NCBI RefSeq assembly: GCF_018866305.1
Contig: NZ_CP076456.1
Span: forward strand, 558,001-622,000
Direction of reading: 5' to 3'
Length of the DNA: 64,000 nt
DNA from: Arthrobacter sunyaminii
GTDB lineage: Bacteria; Actinomycetota; Actinomycetes; Actinomycetales; Micrococcaceae
Shown here: positions 16,843-26,377 of the stretch, one piece after another
Layout: every line of letters begins with the position of its first letter
Numbering within the stretch: the stretch's first letter is position 1
Notes under the pieces: generated by a model
Databases searched by the model: none
The model's input: only the letters and a program-made list of their open reading frames with translations
Told to the model about the DNA's origin: nothing
Translations under genes and position numbers: made by a program

Positions 16843-18759
16843 ATGAGCATGGAAAGCGCGGCCTGGAGTTCTCTTCATAAAATCTCCACCGCCAAGGGCA
16901 GCACCAACAAGATCTCCAAGGAAACCCTCAAGCGGATAGTCACGTTTGCTTCTCCCTACAAGAAGCAACTGATCGGCTTCATCCTGCTGTCCACCCTTGG
17001 TGCTTTTCTGGCAGTTGCCACGCCGGTGCTGGCAGGAGAAGTTGTCAATGCCATCGTGGCGCGCTCGGCGACGGGCGTGGTCATCCAATTGGCGGCGCTC
17101 ATCGGGGCAGTGGCAGTGGCGGATGCTGCGGTGTCCCTGGCTACCCGCTGGTTCTCGTCGCGGATCGGTGAGCAGGTCATCCTGGACCTAAGGACCGCCG
17201 TCTTTGATCATGTGCAGAAAATGCCGATCGCCTTCTTCACCCGCACCCGGACAGGTGCCTTGGTCAGCCGGTTGAATAATGACGTCATTGGAGCCCAGCA
17301 GGCCTTCAGTGGAACCCTCTCCGGCGTCGTCAGCAATGTCGTGGCCCTGGTCCTGACTCTGATCGTCATGCTCAACACCTCCTGGCAGGTGACCGTGCTG
17401 GCGATGCTGCTGTTGCCGGTGTTCCTGATCCCCGCCCGCCGAATGGGCGGAAAACTTGCTTCGCTGCGCCGTGAGGCGGCCAACCACAACGCGTCCATGG
17501 GCACGCAGATGACTGAGCGGTTCTCGGCACCCGGTGCCACGCTGGTGAAGCTGTTCGGCCGGCCTGAGCAGGAATCAACCGAGTTCTCGGTACGGGCAGC
17601 CCGGGTACGGGACATTGGCGTGAAAATGGCCATGATGCAGGCAGTTTTCGTCACTGCTCTGACCCTGGTTTCCGCCCTGGCTCTGGCCCTGGTCTATGGG
17701 CTGGGCGGCTACTTTGCCCTGACCGGGCGGCTGGACACAGGCGATGTGGTGACGCTTGCGTTGCTGCTGACCCGGCTCTATGCACCGCTGACGTCGCTGG
17801 CCAATGCCCGGGTGGAAATCATGAGCGCGGTGGTGAGTTTCGAGCGCGTTTTCGAAATCCTCGACCTCAAGCCGCTGATTCGTGAGAAGGAGAACCCGGT
17901 TCCGGTTCCGGAGGGTCCGCTGGCTGTGGAGTTTGACGACGTCCGGTTCGCCTATCCGACGGCGGACAAAGTGTCGCTGGCATCGCTGGAGGATGTTGCG
18001 GTGCTGGATTCCCGCGGCGGCGAAGAAGTGCTGCACGGCATTTCGTTCCGGGTGGAGCCGGGCCAGACGGTTGCCCTGGTGGGCACTTCCGGTGCCGGCA
18101 AATCCACCATTGCCCAGCTGCTCTCCCGGCTGTACGACGTCGATTCCGGAGCCGTGCGCTTTTCCGGGACCGATGTCCGGGACGTCAGTTTCGCTTCCAT
18201 CCGGCAGGCGCTGGGAATGGTCACCCAGGACGGGCACCTGTTCCATGAAAGCATCCGCTCCAACCTGCTCCTAGCCAATCCGGAAGCCAGCGAGGAACAG
18301 GTGTGGGATGCGCTGCGGCGCGCCCGCCTCGAGGACCTGATCCGCTCCCTTCCCGACGGCCTGGACACCATGGTGGGGGAGCGCGGCTACCGGCTGTCGG
18401 GCGGAGAGCGCCAGCGGATGACGATCGCCCGGCTGTTGCTGGCCCAGCCCCGGATCGTCATTTTGGACGAAGCGACTGCGGCTTTGGACTCCACGTCCGA
18501 AGCCGCCGTGCAGGCTGCCCTCGGGGAAGCGCTGGAAGGCCGCACCGCCGTCGTCATTGCGCACCGGTTGTCCACCATTCGCAACGCGGACAAGATTCTG
18601 GTGATTGAGGGAGGCCTCATCGCGGAGCAGGGCACCCACACTGAGCTGTTGGCGCTGGGGGGACGCTACGCGGAGCTGCACGGCACGCAGTTTGCGGTGG
18701 AAACGGTGCAAGCCGTGGACGCGGGCGCTTCGGGCGGGGAACAGCCGACGGCACCGTAA
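16843..18759 (+). CDS. ABC exporter, fused membrane and ATPase half-transporter
   Basis: A 638-residue type IV (exporter) ABC half-transporter. Six hydrophobic helices lie in residues 45-330. The nucleotide-binding domain (from about 360) has Walker A GTSGAGKST near residue 415, Q-loop VTQDGHLF, signature LSGGERQRM, Walker B RIVILDEATAALD and H-loop IAHRLSTI. It probably works as a homodimer exporting lipids, peptides or drugs; the substrate is not indicated. AAGGA lies 7 bases before ATG 16843. A 210 bp region separates it from the divergent kinase. Confidence 0.92.
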   Translation: MSMESAAWSSLHKISTAKGSTNKISKETLKRIVTFASPYKKQLIGFILLSTLGAFLAVATPVLAGEVVNAIVARSATGVVIQLAALIGAVAVADAAVSLATRWFSSRIGEQVILDLRTAVFDHVQKMPIAFFTRTRTGALVSRLNNDVIGAQQAFSGTLSGVVSNVVALVLTLIVMLNTSWQVTVLAMLLLPVFLIPARRMGGKLASLRREAANHNASMGTQMTERFSAPGATLVKLFGRPEQESTEFSVRAARVRDIGVKMAMMQAVFVTALTLVSALALALVYGLGGYFALTGRLDTGDVVTLALLLTRLYAPLTSLANARVEIMSAVVSFERVFEILDLKPLIREKENPVPVPEGPLAVEFDDVRFAYPTADKVSLASLEDVAVLDSRGGEEVLHGISFRVEPGQTVALVGTSGAGKSTIAQLLSRLYDVDSGAVRFSGTDVRDVSFASIRQALGMVTQDGHLFHESIRSNLLLANPEASEEQVWDALRRARLEDLIRSLPDGLDTMVGERGYRLSGGERQRMTIARLLLAQPRIVILDEATAALDSTSEAAVQAALGEALEGRTAVVIAHRLSTIRNADKILVIEGGLIAEQGTHTELLALGGRYAELHGTQFAVETVQAVDAGASGGEQPTAP

Positions 18760-18778
18760 GGAGATGCCCGGGGCATGG

Positions 18779-18807
18779 AAAAGCCCGGGGCGTGAAGGCT
18801 CCCGGGC
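18779..18807 (-). terminator. Terminator downstream of tRNA-Arg
   Basis: On the minus strand GCCCGGG and CCCGGGC (18807-18801 and 18789-18783) form a 7-bp GC stem with an 11-base loop, followed by TTTT. This suits termination of the tRNA transcript. The same inverted repeat also lies just after the ABC transporter gene. Confidence 0.65.
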
Positions 18808-18815
18808 ACAAAAAG

Positions 18816-18889
18816 TGCCCCCGGCCGGAATCGAACCGACGACCTGCCCTTTAGGAGAGGGCCGCTCTATCCTACTGAGCTACGAGGGC
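18816..18889 (-). tRNA. tRNA-Arg (anticodon CCT)
   Basis: The minus-strand reading folds as a cloverleaf. The acceptor GCCCTCG pairs with CGGGGGC (one T-G pair), the D arm is AGCTCAGTAGGATAGAGC, and the anticodon stem GCCCT/AGGGC holds the loop CTCCTAA, giving anticodon CCT. The T arm contains GGTTCGATTCC. The length is 74 nt without an encoded CCA. It reads AGG codons. Confidence 0.96.
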
Positions 18890-18956
18890 GGACTGCCGGA
18901 CTGGCCGGCAGGCGGTTATCAGCTTACCTGTTTCCGCGGCGGTGTTGTTGCAGGCA

Positions 18957-19487
18957 TTACGGTCCGTGTTGTTCGGCGGGCTCTGTTGCCGCCGGCGGAA
19001 CAGGATCGGCCAACGCGGCCTGATGAGCAGCATAGGCAGAGCGCATGTCTTCCATGAACCGGTGGACAGTTGCCAGTTCCTCCGTGGTGTACCGGTTCAT
19101 GACCTCGTCGGTGAGCGCTCCGAGCGGCCCGAAGTACGCCCCCGCGAGCTGCATCGCCAGCGGTTCAAAATGAAGGGTTACTTTCCGGCGGTCCGCATGG
19201 TCCCGGTTGCGGTGGACGTGTCCGATCCGTTCCAGCCGGTCTATCACCGCAGTGGTGGCTCCGGTGGAAGTGCCCAGCTTGGCGCTTAGCCGGCCGGCCG
19301 TCAGAGCTTCATGCTTCAGCTCAGCCTCCATGATGAGGGTCAATGCCCGCATATCGGTGTTATTGAGTCCGTGCCGGTGCGCGAAAGTATCCGCCACGCG
19401 CTGCCCGTCAAGGCTCATGCCGCGGATGGCGTTGATGATGTTGCGCCGCAGGTCTATTTCTTCCACGGTCCTACTGTAACTCCACAT
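18957..19487 (-). CDS. MarR-family transcriptional regulator
   Basis: A 176-residue protein with a winged helix-turn-helix: RLSAKLGTSTGATTAVIDRL is the recognition region and HADRRKVTLHF the wing. It is divergent from an MMPL transporter, with an inverted repeat (AGTATCTC/GAGATACT) ending 3 bp before its ATG, so it very likely represses both itself and the transporter. ATG 19487 lies so close to the operator that the mRNA may be nearly leaderless. GTG 19466 (VEEIDLRR) is an alternative start. The ligand is unknown. Confidence 0.85.
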   Translation of the reverse strand: MWSYSRTVEEIDLRRNIINAIRGMSLDGQRVADTFAHRHGLNNTDMRALTLIMEAELKHEALTAGRLSAKLGTSTGATTAVIDRLERIGHVHRNRDHADRRKVTLHFEPLAMQLAGAYFGPLGALTDEVMNRYTTEELATVHRFMEDMRSAYAAHQAALADPVPPAATEPAEQHGP

Positions 19488-19515
19488 TGAAGTATCTCTA
19501 TAAGTGAGATACTTT
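19487..19515 (+). promoter_or_regulatory. MMPL promoter with embedded MarR-type operator
   Basis: TTGAAG (19487-19492) and TACTTT (19510-19515) are 17 bp apart. Between and overlapping them is the inverted repeat AGTATCTC-TATAAGT-GAGATACT (19491-19513), with 8-bp arms. A bound MarR dimer would block RNA polymerase. Confidence 0.8.
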
Positions 19516-19551
19516 TTGCTGGAGACAATTTTTAGTGCACCAGGAGCGAGC

Positions 19552-21693
19552 ATGTACGCAGGGATAGTGAAGTCGGCCAAAGCGGCCTGGATTACGCTGC
19601 TGCTGAGCCTTGCGGTCGTCATTGGCCTCTTTGCTTTGCCGGCGCAGGAGAACGAGGCCTCCACAGTCGGAGGCCTCAGTGACAAATACCAAACCACGCA
19701 GGTCAACGAACTCCTCGAAGAGTTTCCCGATGCACAGACATCCACCGCACTGATCGTGGTGTCCCGGGAGGACGGCGGAGAACTGACCGACGCCGATCAG
19801 GCTGCGATCGCAGACATTAATGCCGCTGCCACGGAGCTGGGGGCCGTTGGCCCTCCTCCGCAGGTGCCGCCGATCGTGTCGGAAAACAAGCTGGTGGGTC
19901 TGGTTCCGGTCACCCTGAAAGCGGCCGCGGACGACGGCGATGCCGTTGCCGCCGAGGTGGAAAGCCTCCGCGGAAGCATTTCGGATGCTGCCCCCGAAGG
20001 CATCAAGGCTGAACTGACCGGCGGGGCGGCGTTCACTGCTGACCTGGCCGGTGTTTTTTCCGGAGCAAACTTCATTCTGCTGACCGTTACCGCCGGCGTC
20101 GTTGCGCTCCTGCTGCTCATCACCTACCGGTCACCGTGGCTTTGGCTGGTTCCCCTGGCCGTGGTGGCCACCATTGAACAGGCTGCCCTGAAGGTGGTGG
20201 ACCTGCTGGCGCCGGTAGTGGGAATCGACGTTGATCCGTCCGCAGTGGGCATCACCAGCGTGCTGGTCTTTGGTGCTGCCACCAACTACGCCCTGCTGCT
20301 GATCGCCCGGTACCGCGAAGAACTGCGCATCCACGAGTCCAAGTACCAGGCCATGGGCAAAGCGCTCACCCGCACCCGGGAAGCGATTATCGCTTCCGGC
20401 GGCACGGTTATCCTGGCCCTGCTGGTACTGCTCTTCACCGATACCCTGAGCTACCGCGGCCTGGGCTTCTCCGCAGCCACCGGCATTGTGCTGGCCATCC
20501 TCAGCGCCCTGTTCATCCTGCCCGCAGCCCTGGTGCTGCTGGGCCGGAAGCTCTTCTGGCCGTTCGTGCCCAAGGTCGGCGACGCAGCCCGCGAAGGCAA
20601 ATTCTGGGGGAAGCTCGGAGAGGCCACGGCCCGTGCGCCCAAGCGCATCGCCGGCACCGCCGTCGTCGTCCTGCTGGCGGCCGGCGCACTCCTGTTCAAC
20701 GTCCAGATCGGCCTCAGCGAGAACGAACAGTTCACCGAGAAGCCGCAGGCCGTCACCGCAGCCGAAACCCTTGCCGAAGGCTTCCCCGCCGGCTCCACCT
20801 CGCCGGTTATTGTCCTGGTGAATACCGATTCAGCGGAAGCCGCGGCGGAAGAACTCGCCGCTGTTGAAGGCGTGTCCAGCGCCGACGTGGTCTCCGAAAA
20901 CAACGGTGTGAGCCGCATCGACGTTGTAGACCAATACGAGCCCGGCACTGCCGAGGCCAACGCGTTCATTGAAGACCTGCGCAACGATCTGGCGGAAACC
21001 CCTGAATATGAAGCGCTGGTGGGCGGGGAAGCCGCCGAACGCGTGGACCAGCTGTCAGCAAACCAGCATGATCTGACCCTGGTGGTCACCTCGGTGATCA
21101 TCCTGGTGTTCCTCGTTCTGCTGGTCCTGCTGCGCAGCATCGTGGCTCCGGTTCTCCTGGTGGCCTCAGTGCTCCTGACGTTCGTTGCCAGCACCGGCCT
21201 CAGCTGGGTGCTGTTCGTGAACGTGCTGGGCTTCCCGGCCCTGGACACGCTGACGCTGCTGTACTCGTTCATCTTCCTGGTGGCACTGGGTGTGGATTAC
21301 AACATCTTCCTGACCACGAGGGCCCGAGAGAACGCCATGACCATGGGCACCAAGCAGGGCATGCTCAGCGCCCTTCGGTCCACCGGCGGCGTGATCACCA
21401 GTGCCGGCATCCTGCTCGCTGCCGTCTTCGCTGTCCTTGGCGTGCTGCCGCTGGTCACCCTGACCCAGGTGGGCATCACCGTGGCGATCGGCGTCCTGCT
21501 CGACACCCTGGTGGTGCGCACGGTCATCGTTCCGGCGCTGACCTTCATCCTGGGCGACAAGTTCTGGTGGCCGTCCAATCCGGCAGGCAAAGCCGGCACG
21601 GGAGGCCGGCACGAGGCACCTGCCTCGAGTGATGATTCGGGATCGGAGTCCCTGCCTGCACCCGCCGGCGCGCATCGGGCAACCACCCGCTGA
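19552..21693 (+). CDS. MMPL-family (RND superfamily) transporter
   Basis: A 713-residue inner-membrane transporter in two repeated halves, each with one leading helix, a periplasmic-type loop and five further helices. The internal repeat is visible as GITSVLVFGAATNYALLLIARYRE (short form GAATNYALLLIARYRE) in the first half and FLVALGVDYNIFLTTRARE in the second. These are the proton-relay helix 4/helix 10 motifs, with D-Y in the second half and N-Y in the first. AGGAG lies 5 bases before ATG 19552. Regulation by the divergent MarR protein is strongly suggested. The likely role is efflux of lipids or toxic compounds. Confidence 0.9.
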   Translation: MYAGIVKSAKAAWITLLLSLAVVIGLFALPAQENEASTVGGLSDKYQTTQVNELLEEFPDAQTSTALIVVSREDGGELTDADQAAIADINAAATELGAVGPPPQVPPIVSENKLVGLVPVTLKAAADDGDAVAAEVESLRGSISDAAPEGIKAELTGGAAFTADLAGVFSGANFILLTVTAGVVALLLLITYRSPWLWLVPLAVVATIEQAALKVVDLLAPVVGIDVDPSAVGITSVLVFGAATNYALLLIARYREELRIHESKYQAMGKALTRTREAIIASGGTVILALLVLLFTDTLSYRGLGFSAATGIVLAILSALFILPAALVLLGRKLFWPFVPKVGDAAREGKFWGKLGEATARAPKRIAGTAVVVLLAAGALLFNVQIGLSENEQFTEKPQAVTAAETLAEGFPAGSTSPVIVLVNTDSAEAAAEELAAVEGVSSADVVSENNGVSRIDVVDQYEPGTAEANAFIEDLRNDLAETPEYEALVGGEAAERVDQLSANQHDLTLVVTSVIILVFLVLLVLLRSIVAPVLLVASVLLTFVASTGLSWVLFVNVLGFPALDTLTLLYSFIFLVALGVDYNIFLTTRARENAMTMGTKQGMLSALRSTGGVITSAGILLAAVFAVLGVLPLVTLTQVGITVAIGVLLDTLVVRTVIVPALTFILGDKFWWPSNPAGKAGTGGRHEAPASSDDSGSESLPAPAGAHRATTR

Positions 21694-21715
21694 CGGTTCA
21701 CCCGTAAGAAACAAA

Positions 21716-21750
21716 AAAGTGCCTGTCCGGACTATCCGGACAGGCACTTT
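21716..21750. terminator. Bidirectional rho-independent terminator
   Basis: A perfect 16-bp stem pairs AAAGTGCCTGTCCGGA (21716-21731) with TCCGGACAGGCACTTT around a 3-base loop. The A-tract before it and the T-rich end make it usable by both the MMPL gene and the convergent membrane-protein gene. Confidence 0.9.
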
Positions 21751-21775
21751 GCTGCTTGAAGTCGATCGTGGGCGG

Positions 21776-22411
21776 CTAGGCTTTCGTCGAACCCTGGCTG
21801 TCCGCCGCGGGGGGACGGCGTTTGCTGAACACGGCAACCAGCGATGCCAGCAAGCTCAGGGCAAACAGGACCCAGCGCGCAATCGTCAGGGCGCTGGCCA
21901 GGGTCGCATCGGCACTGGTCAGGGTGTCCGCGCCAAGAGCCGCGTCAATGGCAACGTTTTCCCACAGATCCACAATGACAAAGAGGATGGGGGCGGCCCA
22001 CAGAATCCAGCGTTTGACCCGTCCGCGGGCATTCAGCCCGATGATCAGAAGCCAGGTGAAGCCAAAGATCAGGGGAAAGATGGTGCCGGCTGTCTTGTGC
22101 ACATAACTGAGCTGGCCGAGGGCATCGGCGTCCATGACCGAGCGCAGGTCCGCCAGGTACTCCATGCTGTAGCCGCCCACCAGCGAATCGGGCATGGCCA
22201 TGCCACCGGAGAGCTGCGTCATCTGATCCAGCACCAGCAGGTGCAGGTAGAAGAACATGAATAAAGTGGTGGCAACCGCCGCCACCAGGATCAGATTGGC
22301 GTTGGACTTGGCCTGCTGCCCGGAGGGCGGAGTGGCCATATTCGCTGTATGCGGCGGGGCGACTGCATTCTCGCCGTGCTTGGCGGCCCGCTGTGCCGGA
22401 GTTTTTCCCAT
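21776..22411 (-). CDS. Four-helix membrane protein of unknown function
   Basis: A 211-residue protein from ATG 22411 (MGKTPAQRAAKHGEN). A hydrophilic 45-residue N-terminus is followed by hydrophobic helices at about 50-72, 122-143, 151-171 and 185-206. Charged or polar residues inside the membrane part include the WENVAIDAALGAD loop and HLLVLDQM. I do not recognise a family with confidence. It stands alone between a strong terminator and a degraded acyltransferase fragment. Confidence 0.65.
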   Translation of the reverse strand: MGKTPAQRAAKHGENAVAPPHTANMATPPSGQQAKSNANLILVAAVATTLFMFFYLHLLVLDQMTQLSGGMAMPDSLVGGYSMEYLADLRSVMDADALGQLSYVHKTAGTIFPLIFGFTWLLIIGLNARGRVKRWILWAAPILFVIVDLWENVAIDAALGADTLTSADATLASALTIARWVLFALSLLASLVAVFSKRRPPAADSQGSTKA

Positions 22412-22441
22412 GCTTAACAGTATGGCCGCAGTGCGCAGCGG

Positions 22442-22728
22442 CCGATCTATGCCTTCCCGGTCCAGCAGCTGCTGGCGCTGTACGGGCTGCATGAACGGGG
22501 CTGCCCGCCTACATCATCATTGCGGGAGTCCTCACGTTCCTGCCGGCTATTTGCTCCTGGATCTGGCTGGAGCGGCCCATCATGCGCGCGGTCCGCCGGG
22601 CCGGAAAAGCTGCGGCACCGCACGCTGCCGTCCCGGAGCCTTCCGCCGGACCCGCCGCGCCGCTCATGCCGGCGGCCACCGCGGACGGAGTCCCGGAAAC
22701 ACCCGCCGCCGCAGCCGCCCAAGCCTGA
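22442..22728 (+). pseudogene. Degraded acyltransferase-3 family membrane protein (C-terminal remnant, frameshifted)
   Basis: Translation gives IYAFPVQQLLALYGLHERG in one frame, then after a single missing base near 22500 continues in another frame as PAYIIIAGVLTFLPAICSW, followed by IWLERPIMRAV and an Ala/Pro-rich tail ending at TGA 22726-22728. YAFPVQQLL and the W-WLERP motif are the end of OafA/YrhL-type O-acyltransferases. The N-terminal eight or so helices are missing, so this is a truncated and frameshifted relic rather than a gene. It fills most of the gap between the membrane protein and the phosphatase gene. Confidence 0.75.
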
Positions 22729-22789
22729 GCCGGCCGGCCGCCGGCAGCCGTTCCTTTGGTTAGGTGATGGCGCCCGATAGGCTGGCCGA

Positions 22790-23590
22790 ATGAGTGTTCA
22801 CGCGACGAACGAAGATTTCTCCCTCGCGGCTTCCCTGGTGCGCGATGCCGGGGCACTGGCCCTGCGCATGCGCTCGGAGGGGCTGACCGCAACCGCCAAG
22901 ACCACCGTGTCCGACGTCGTCACCGCGGCGGACCATGCTGCTGAAAAGCTGGTGGTGGAGCGGATCCGCGAGCTTCGCCCCGATGACGGAATAGTGGGGG
23001 AGGAAGGTGCCAGCGTTACGGGCACCTCCGGCAGATCCTGGGTGATCGACCCCGTGGACGGGACCTACAACTTCTTTGCCGGATCCACGTACTGGTGTTC
23101 CGCGATTGCCCTGAAGGCGGACGAGCCGGAATCACTGGACGGTGATCCTGACGTTCTGCTGGGAGCCATTTTCCAGCCGCAGGAAGACAGGCTGTGGCTC
23201 GGCGGCGAGGGACACCCCGCCACCCTCAACGGTGATCCGGTTCCGCCGCTGGAAGACGCATCCCTGGACCGGCTCAGCGCCGGAACCTACCTGCATCCCA
23301 CCTGGCTGCTCCGCCCCGAAGTGGCCGGTCCCTGGACCGCTGCGGCTTCCCGGGCTGCCACCATCCGCATGCTCGGCTCGGGTTCCTGCGACCTCGGGGG
23401 AGTAGCGTCAGGCCGGCTGGGAGCCTGGTTCCAGCACAGCTGCCCGGAGTGGGACTGGCTGCCGGGCAAGGCCATTGTGCGGGCCGCCGGCGGAAGCACG
23501 GCCGTGGTTGAGGTGAACGGTTTCCGGTGGCACATCGCGGGTAGGGCGTCGGCGGTACGCGAAATCGAAGGCGCACTCATACGGGCCTGA
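22790..23590 (+). CDS. Inositol monophosphatase-family phosphatase
   Basis: A 266-residue Mg-dependent phosphatase. Metal and substrate motifs are GEEG (residues 64-67, the metal-binding Glu), DPVDGTYNF (about 84-92) and the C-terminal EWDWLPG (equivalent to WD-AG). In actinobacteria members act on inositol phosphate, fructose bisphosphate or histidinol phosphate (HisN), and the substrate cannot be decided from sequence alone. It precedes pcrA by 82 bp on the same strand. Confidence 0.88.
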   Translation: MSVHATNEDFSLAASLVRDAGALALRMRSEGLTATAKTTVSDVVTAADHAAEKLVVERIRELRPDDGIVGEEGASVTGTSGRSWVIDPVDGTYNFFAGSTYWCSAIALKADEPESLDGDPDVLLGAIFQPQEDRLWLGGEGHPATLNGDPVPPLEDASLDRLSAGTYLHPTWLLRPEVAGPWTAAASRAATIRMLGSGSCDLGGVASGRLGAWFQHSCPEWDWLPGKAIVRAAGGSTAVVEVNGFRWHIAGRASAVREIEGALIRA

Positions 23591-23672
23591 ACGGGGCCGG
23601 TCAGGCGCAGCCCACCACGGCAAAAGGCCAGCGCCGGAATGGTCGGCGCCAGCGCCTAGACTTAAGAACACC

Positions 23673-26171
23673 ATGGACTATCTTTTTGATCCGTACTTTT
23701 CAGCCGCCAAGACCGACGCCGGCAAGCCAGGTTCCGCCGCCGCCGATTCCGCCGCGGACTCTCCTTCGCAGAACGGGCGCGGCGACGTCGAACGCCCGCA
23801 CACGCCGTCGCGCGTTGATGAAAAGCGGGCAGCGGACCTGCTGCAGGGCCTGAATCCGCAGCAGGAAGAAGCAGTGAAGCATGCCGGCTCACCGCTGCTG
23901 ATCGTGGCCGGAGCGGGATCGGGCAAAACCCGGGTGCTCAGCCATCGGATTGCTTATTTGATGGCCACGGGACGGTCCAACCCCGGCCAGATCCTAGCGA
24001 TTACGTTCACCAACAAGGCCGCGGCGGAAATGCGCGAGCGCATCGAAACGCTGGTTGGCGGCGTCGCCAAGACCATGTGGATTTCCACGTTCCACTCCTC
24101 CTGCGTGCGCATCCTGCGCCGGGAGGCCAAGTCCGTGGGCATGAACTCCAATTTCTCCATCTATGACTCAGCGGATTCACTGCGCCTGATCACGCTGGTG
24201 GCCAAGGGCCTGGACCTGGACCCCAAGCGATTCACGCCCAAAATGATCATGCACAAGATCTCCGCCCTGAAGAATGAACTGATCGACGACGAGTCCTTTG
24301 CCGCCTCGGCCAACTACTCCGATCCGTTTGAACAGGCAGTCGCCGACGTCTACAAGGGCTACACGGAGCGCATGCGGTCAGCCAACGCCATGGACTTTGA
24401 CGATCTGATCGCCCAGACGGTCTACATGTTCCGTGCGTTCCCCGGCGTGGCCGAGTATTACCGCCGGCGGTTCCGCCACATCCTCGTGGACGAGTACCAG
24501 GACACCAACCATGCGCAGTATGCGCTGGTGCGGGAGTTGGTGGGTGTGCCGGGTGAACACAACACGGTGGACATCCCGCCGGCCGAGCTCACTGTGGTCG
24601 GTGACTCGGACCAGTCCATTTACGCGTTCCGCGGAGCCGATGTGCGCAACATTGTCGACTTCGAGAAGGACTATCCAACAGCGCGCACCATCCTGCTGGA
24701 ACAGAACTACCGGTCCACGCAAACCATCCTGAACGCGGCCAACGCAGTCATCTCCCGCAACCCGAACCGGCCGGAAAAACGCCTGTGGACGGCCGAGGGC
24801 AACGGCGAGAAGATTATTGGCTACGTGGGCGAAAACGAACACGAAGAAGCCCGGTTTATTGCCGAGGAAATTGACCGGCTGCAGGATGAAGAGGGTCTGC
24901 GCCCGGGCGACGTCGCTGTGTTCTACCGGACCAACGCACAGTCCCGCTCCCTCGAAGACGTCCTGGTCCGCGTGGGGCTGCCCTACAAAGTGGTCGGCGG
25001 CACCCGGTTCTACGAGCGCAAGGAAATCAAGGACGCGCTGGCCTACCTGCGCGTGCTGGTGAATTCCGACGACGTCGTGAACCTGCGCCGGATCCTGAAC
25101 GAGCCCAAGCGCGGCATCGGTGACCGGGCCGAATATGCCGTAGCGGCCCTGGCCGAGCGGGAACGGATTTCCTTCATGGCCGCGCTCCGGCGTGCGGGGG
25201 AGGCCCCGGGGCTGGCCACCCGGTCACTCAACGCAGTCAACGGGTTCGTCAAGCTCATCGATGACCTGTCCGAGGTGGCGTCCGGCTCCGGTGCCGCGGC
25301 TGCCCTGGAAGCCGTGCTTGAACAGACGGGCTATCTGGCCCAGCTGCGTTCCTCCGCTGACCCGCAGGATGAATCGCGGGTGGAGAACCTTGCCGAACTG
25401 GTGGCAGTGGTCCGCGAATATGAGAAGGACAATCCCGAGGGCTCGCTGGGGGAGTTCCTGGAACAGGTCTCCCTGGTGGCGGACGCCGACTCCATCCCCG
25501 ACGCGCCGGAGGGCTCGGCCGAGGAAGTGGCAGCCGCCGTCGAGGAGTCCCGCCGCCAGGGCGTGGTAACACTGATGACCCTGCACACCGCCAAGGGCCT
25601 GGAATTCCCGGTGGTCTTCCTGACCGGCATGGAGCAGGGGCTCTTCCCGCACCAGCGTTCGGCCACCGACCCTGCGGAGCTGGCCGAAGAGCGGCGGCTC
25701 GCTTACGTGGGGCTCACCCGTGCCCGGAAGCGCCTCTACATTACGCGTTCTGAAGTGCGGAGCATGTGGGGGCAGAGCCAGTACAACCCCGCCAGCCAGT
25801 TTGTCGGGGAGATCCCCGGGGAACTGATCGAGTGGAAGCGCGAAGGGATGGAACGGCCCGCCTGGGGCGGGAGCTCCGGAGCCGGGTCCAGCCGGTACGG
25901 CGGCTCGCACTGGGGTGCAGGGTCCGCGTCGGGCTCCGGCACCGGCGGCAACATTTCCGCTGCTCCCGTTGCCAAGGCCATTGGGCGGGTGCAGCCGCAG
26001 AAGGAAGTCATTTCAGTGGCGCCGGGGGACAAGGTCAACCACACATCCTTCGGGCACGGAACGGTGCTCGCGGTGGAAGGCTCCGGCGACAAGACGGTCG
26101 CCAAGGTGAAGTTCGACGTCGGCGAGAAGCGCCTGCTGCTGAGGTATGCACCGTTGACAAAGGAGTCTTAG
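23673..26171 (+). CDS. pcrA: ATP-dependent DNA helicase PcrA/UvrD
   Basis: An 832-residue superfamily 1A 3'-5' helicase for nucleotide excision repair and replication-fork clearing. A disordered 48-residue N-terminus precedes the Q motif LNPQQEEAV. Walker A is AGAGSGKT (79-86), motif Ia ITFTNKAAAEMRER, motif II LVDEYQDTNH, motif III GDSDQSIYAFRGA and motif IV ILLEQNYRST. Motif V is VTLMTLHTAKGLEFPVVF and motif VI VGLTRARKRLY. The C-terminal 60 residues (VAPGDKVNHTSFGHGTV) are the Tudor-like RNA-polymerase-binding domain typical of PcrA. Confidence 0.97.
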   Translation: MDYLFDPYFSAAKTDAGKPGSAAADSAADSPSQNGRGDVERPHTPSRVDEKRAADLLQGLNPQQEEAVKHAGSPLLIVAGAGSGKTRVLSHRIAYLMATGRSNPGQILAITFTNKAAAEMRERIETLVGGVAKTMWISTFHSSCVRILRREAKSVGMNSNFSIYDSADSLRLITLVAKGLDLDPKRFTPKMIMHKISALKNELIDDESFAASANYSDPFEQAVADVYKGYTERMRSANAMDFDDLIAQTVYMFRAFPGVAEYYRRRFRHILVDEYQDTNHAQYALVRELVGVPGEHNTVDIPPAELTVVGDSDQSIYAFRGADVRNIVDFEKDYPTARTILLEQNYRSTQTILNAANAVISRNPNRPEKRLWTAEGNGEKIIGYVGENEHEEARFIAEEIDRLQDEEGLRPGDVAVFYRTNAQSRSLEDVLVRVGLPYKVVGGTRFYERKEIKDALAYLRVLVNSDDVVNLRRILNEPKRGIGDRAEYAVAALAERERISFMAALRRAGEAPGLATRSLNAVNGFVKLIDDLSEVASGSGAAAALEAVLEQTGYLAQLRSSADPQDESRVENLAELVAVVREYEKDNPEGSLGEFLEQVSLVADADSIPDAPEGSAEEVAAAVEESRRQGVVTLMTLHTAKGLEFPVVFLTGMEQGLFPHQRSATDPAELAEERRLAYVGLTRARKRLYITRSEVRSMWGQSQYNPASQFVGEIPGELIEWKREGMERPAWGGSSGAGSSRYGGSHWGAGSASGSGTGGNISAAPVAKAIGRVQPQKEVISVAPGDKVNHTSFGHGTVLAVEGSGDKTVAKVKFDVGEKRLLLRYAPLTKES

Positions 26172-26377
26172 GGGAAAGTAATCTGCGCCTCATACTCCAC
26201 GGCAGCGGATTTCTACAAACCATAGAAGTGTGCGCTTAATCACTAAAGCGGTAGTCTATGGACGGCATTGAGCGCTGAGCGACTAAAGTTCCAGAGAGGC
26301 AGACCGGCTACATGCATCTGCTTCTGCGATCATTTGATCGAATGTAAACCTACTTCGACGTAGAAGGACACTAGCCC

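Noticed and set aside
26328..26339. GATCATTTGATC palindrome before sucC as an operator
   Set aside because: It is short and built from common GATC units, with no matching regulator or second copy.
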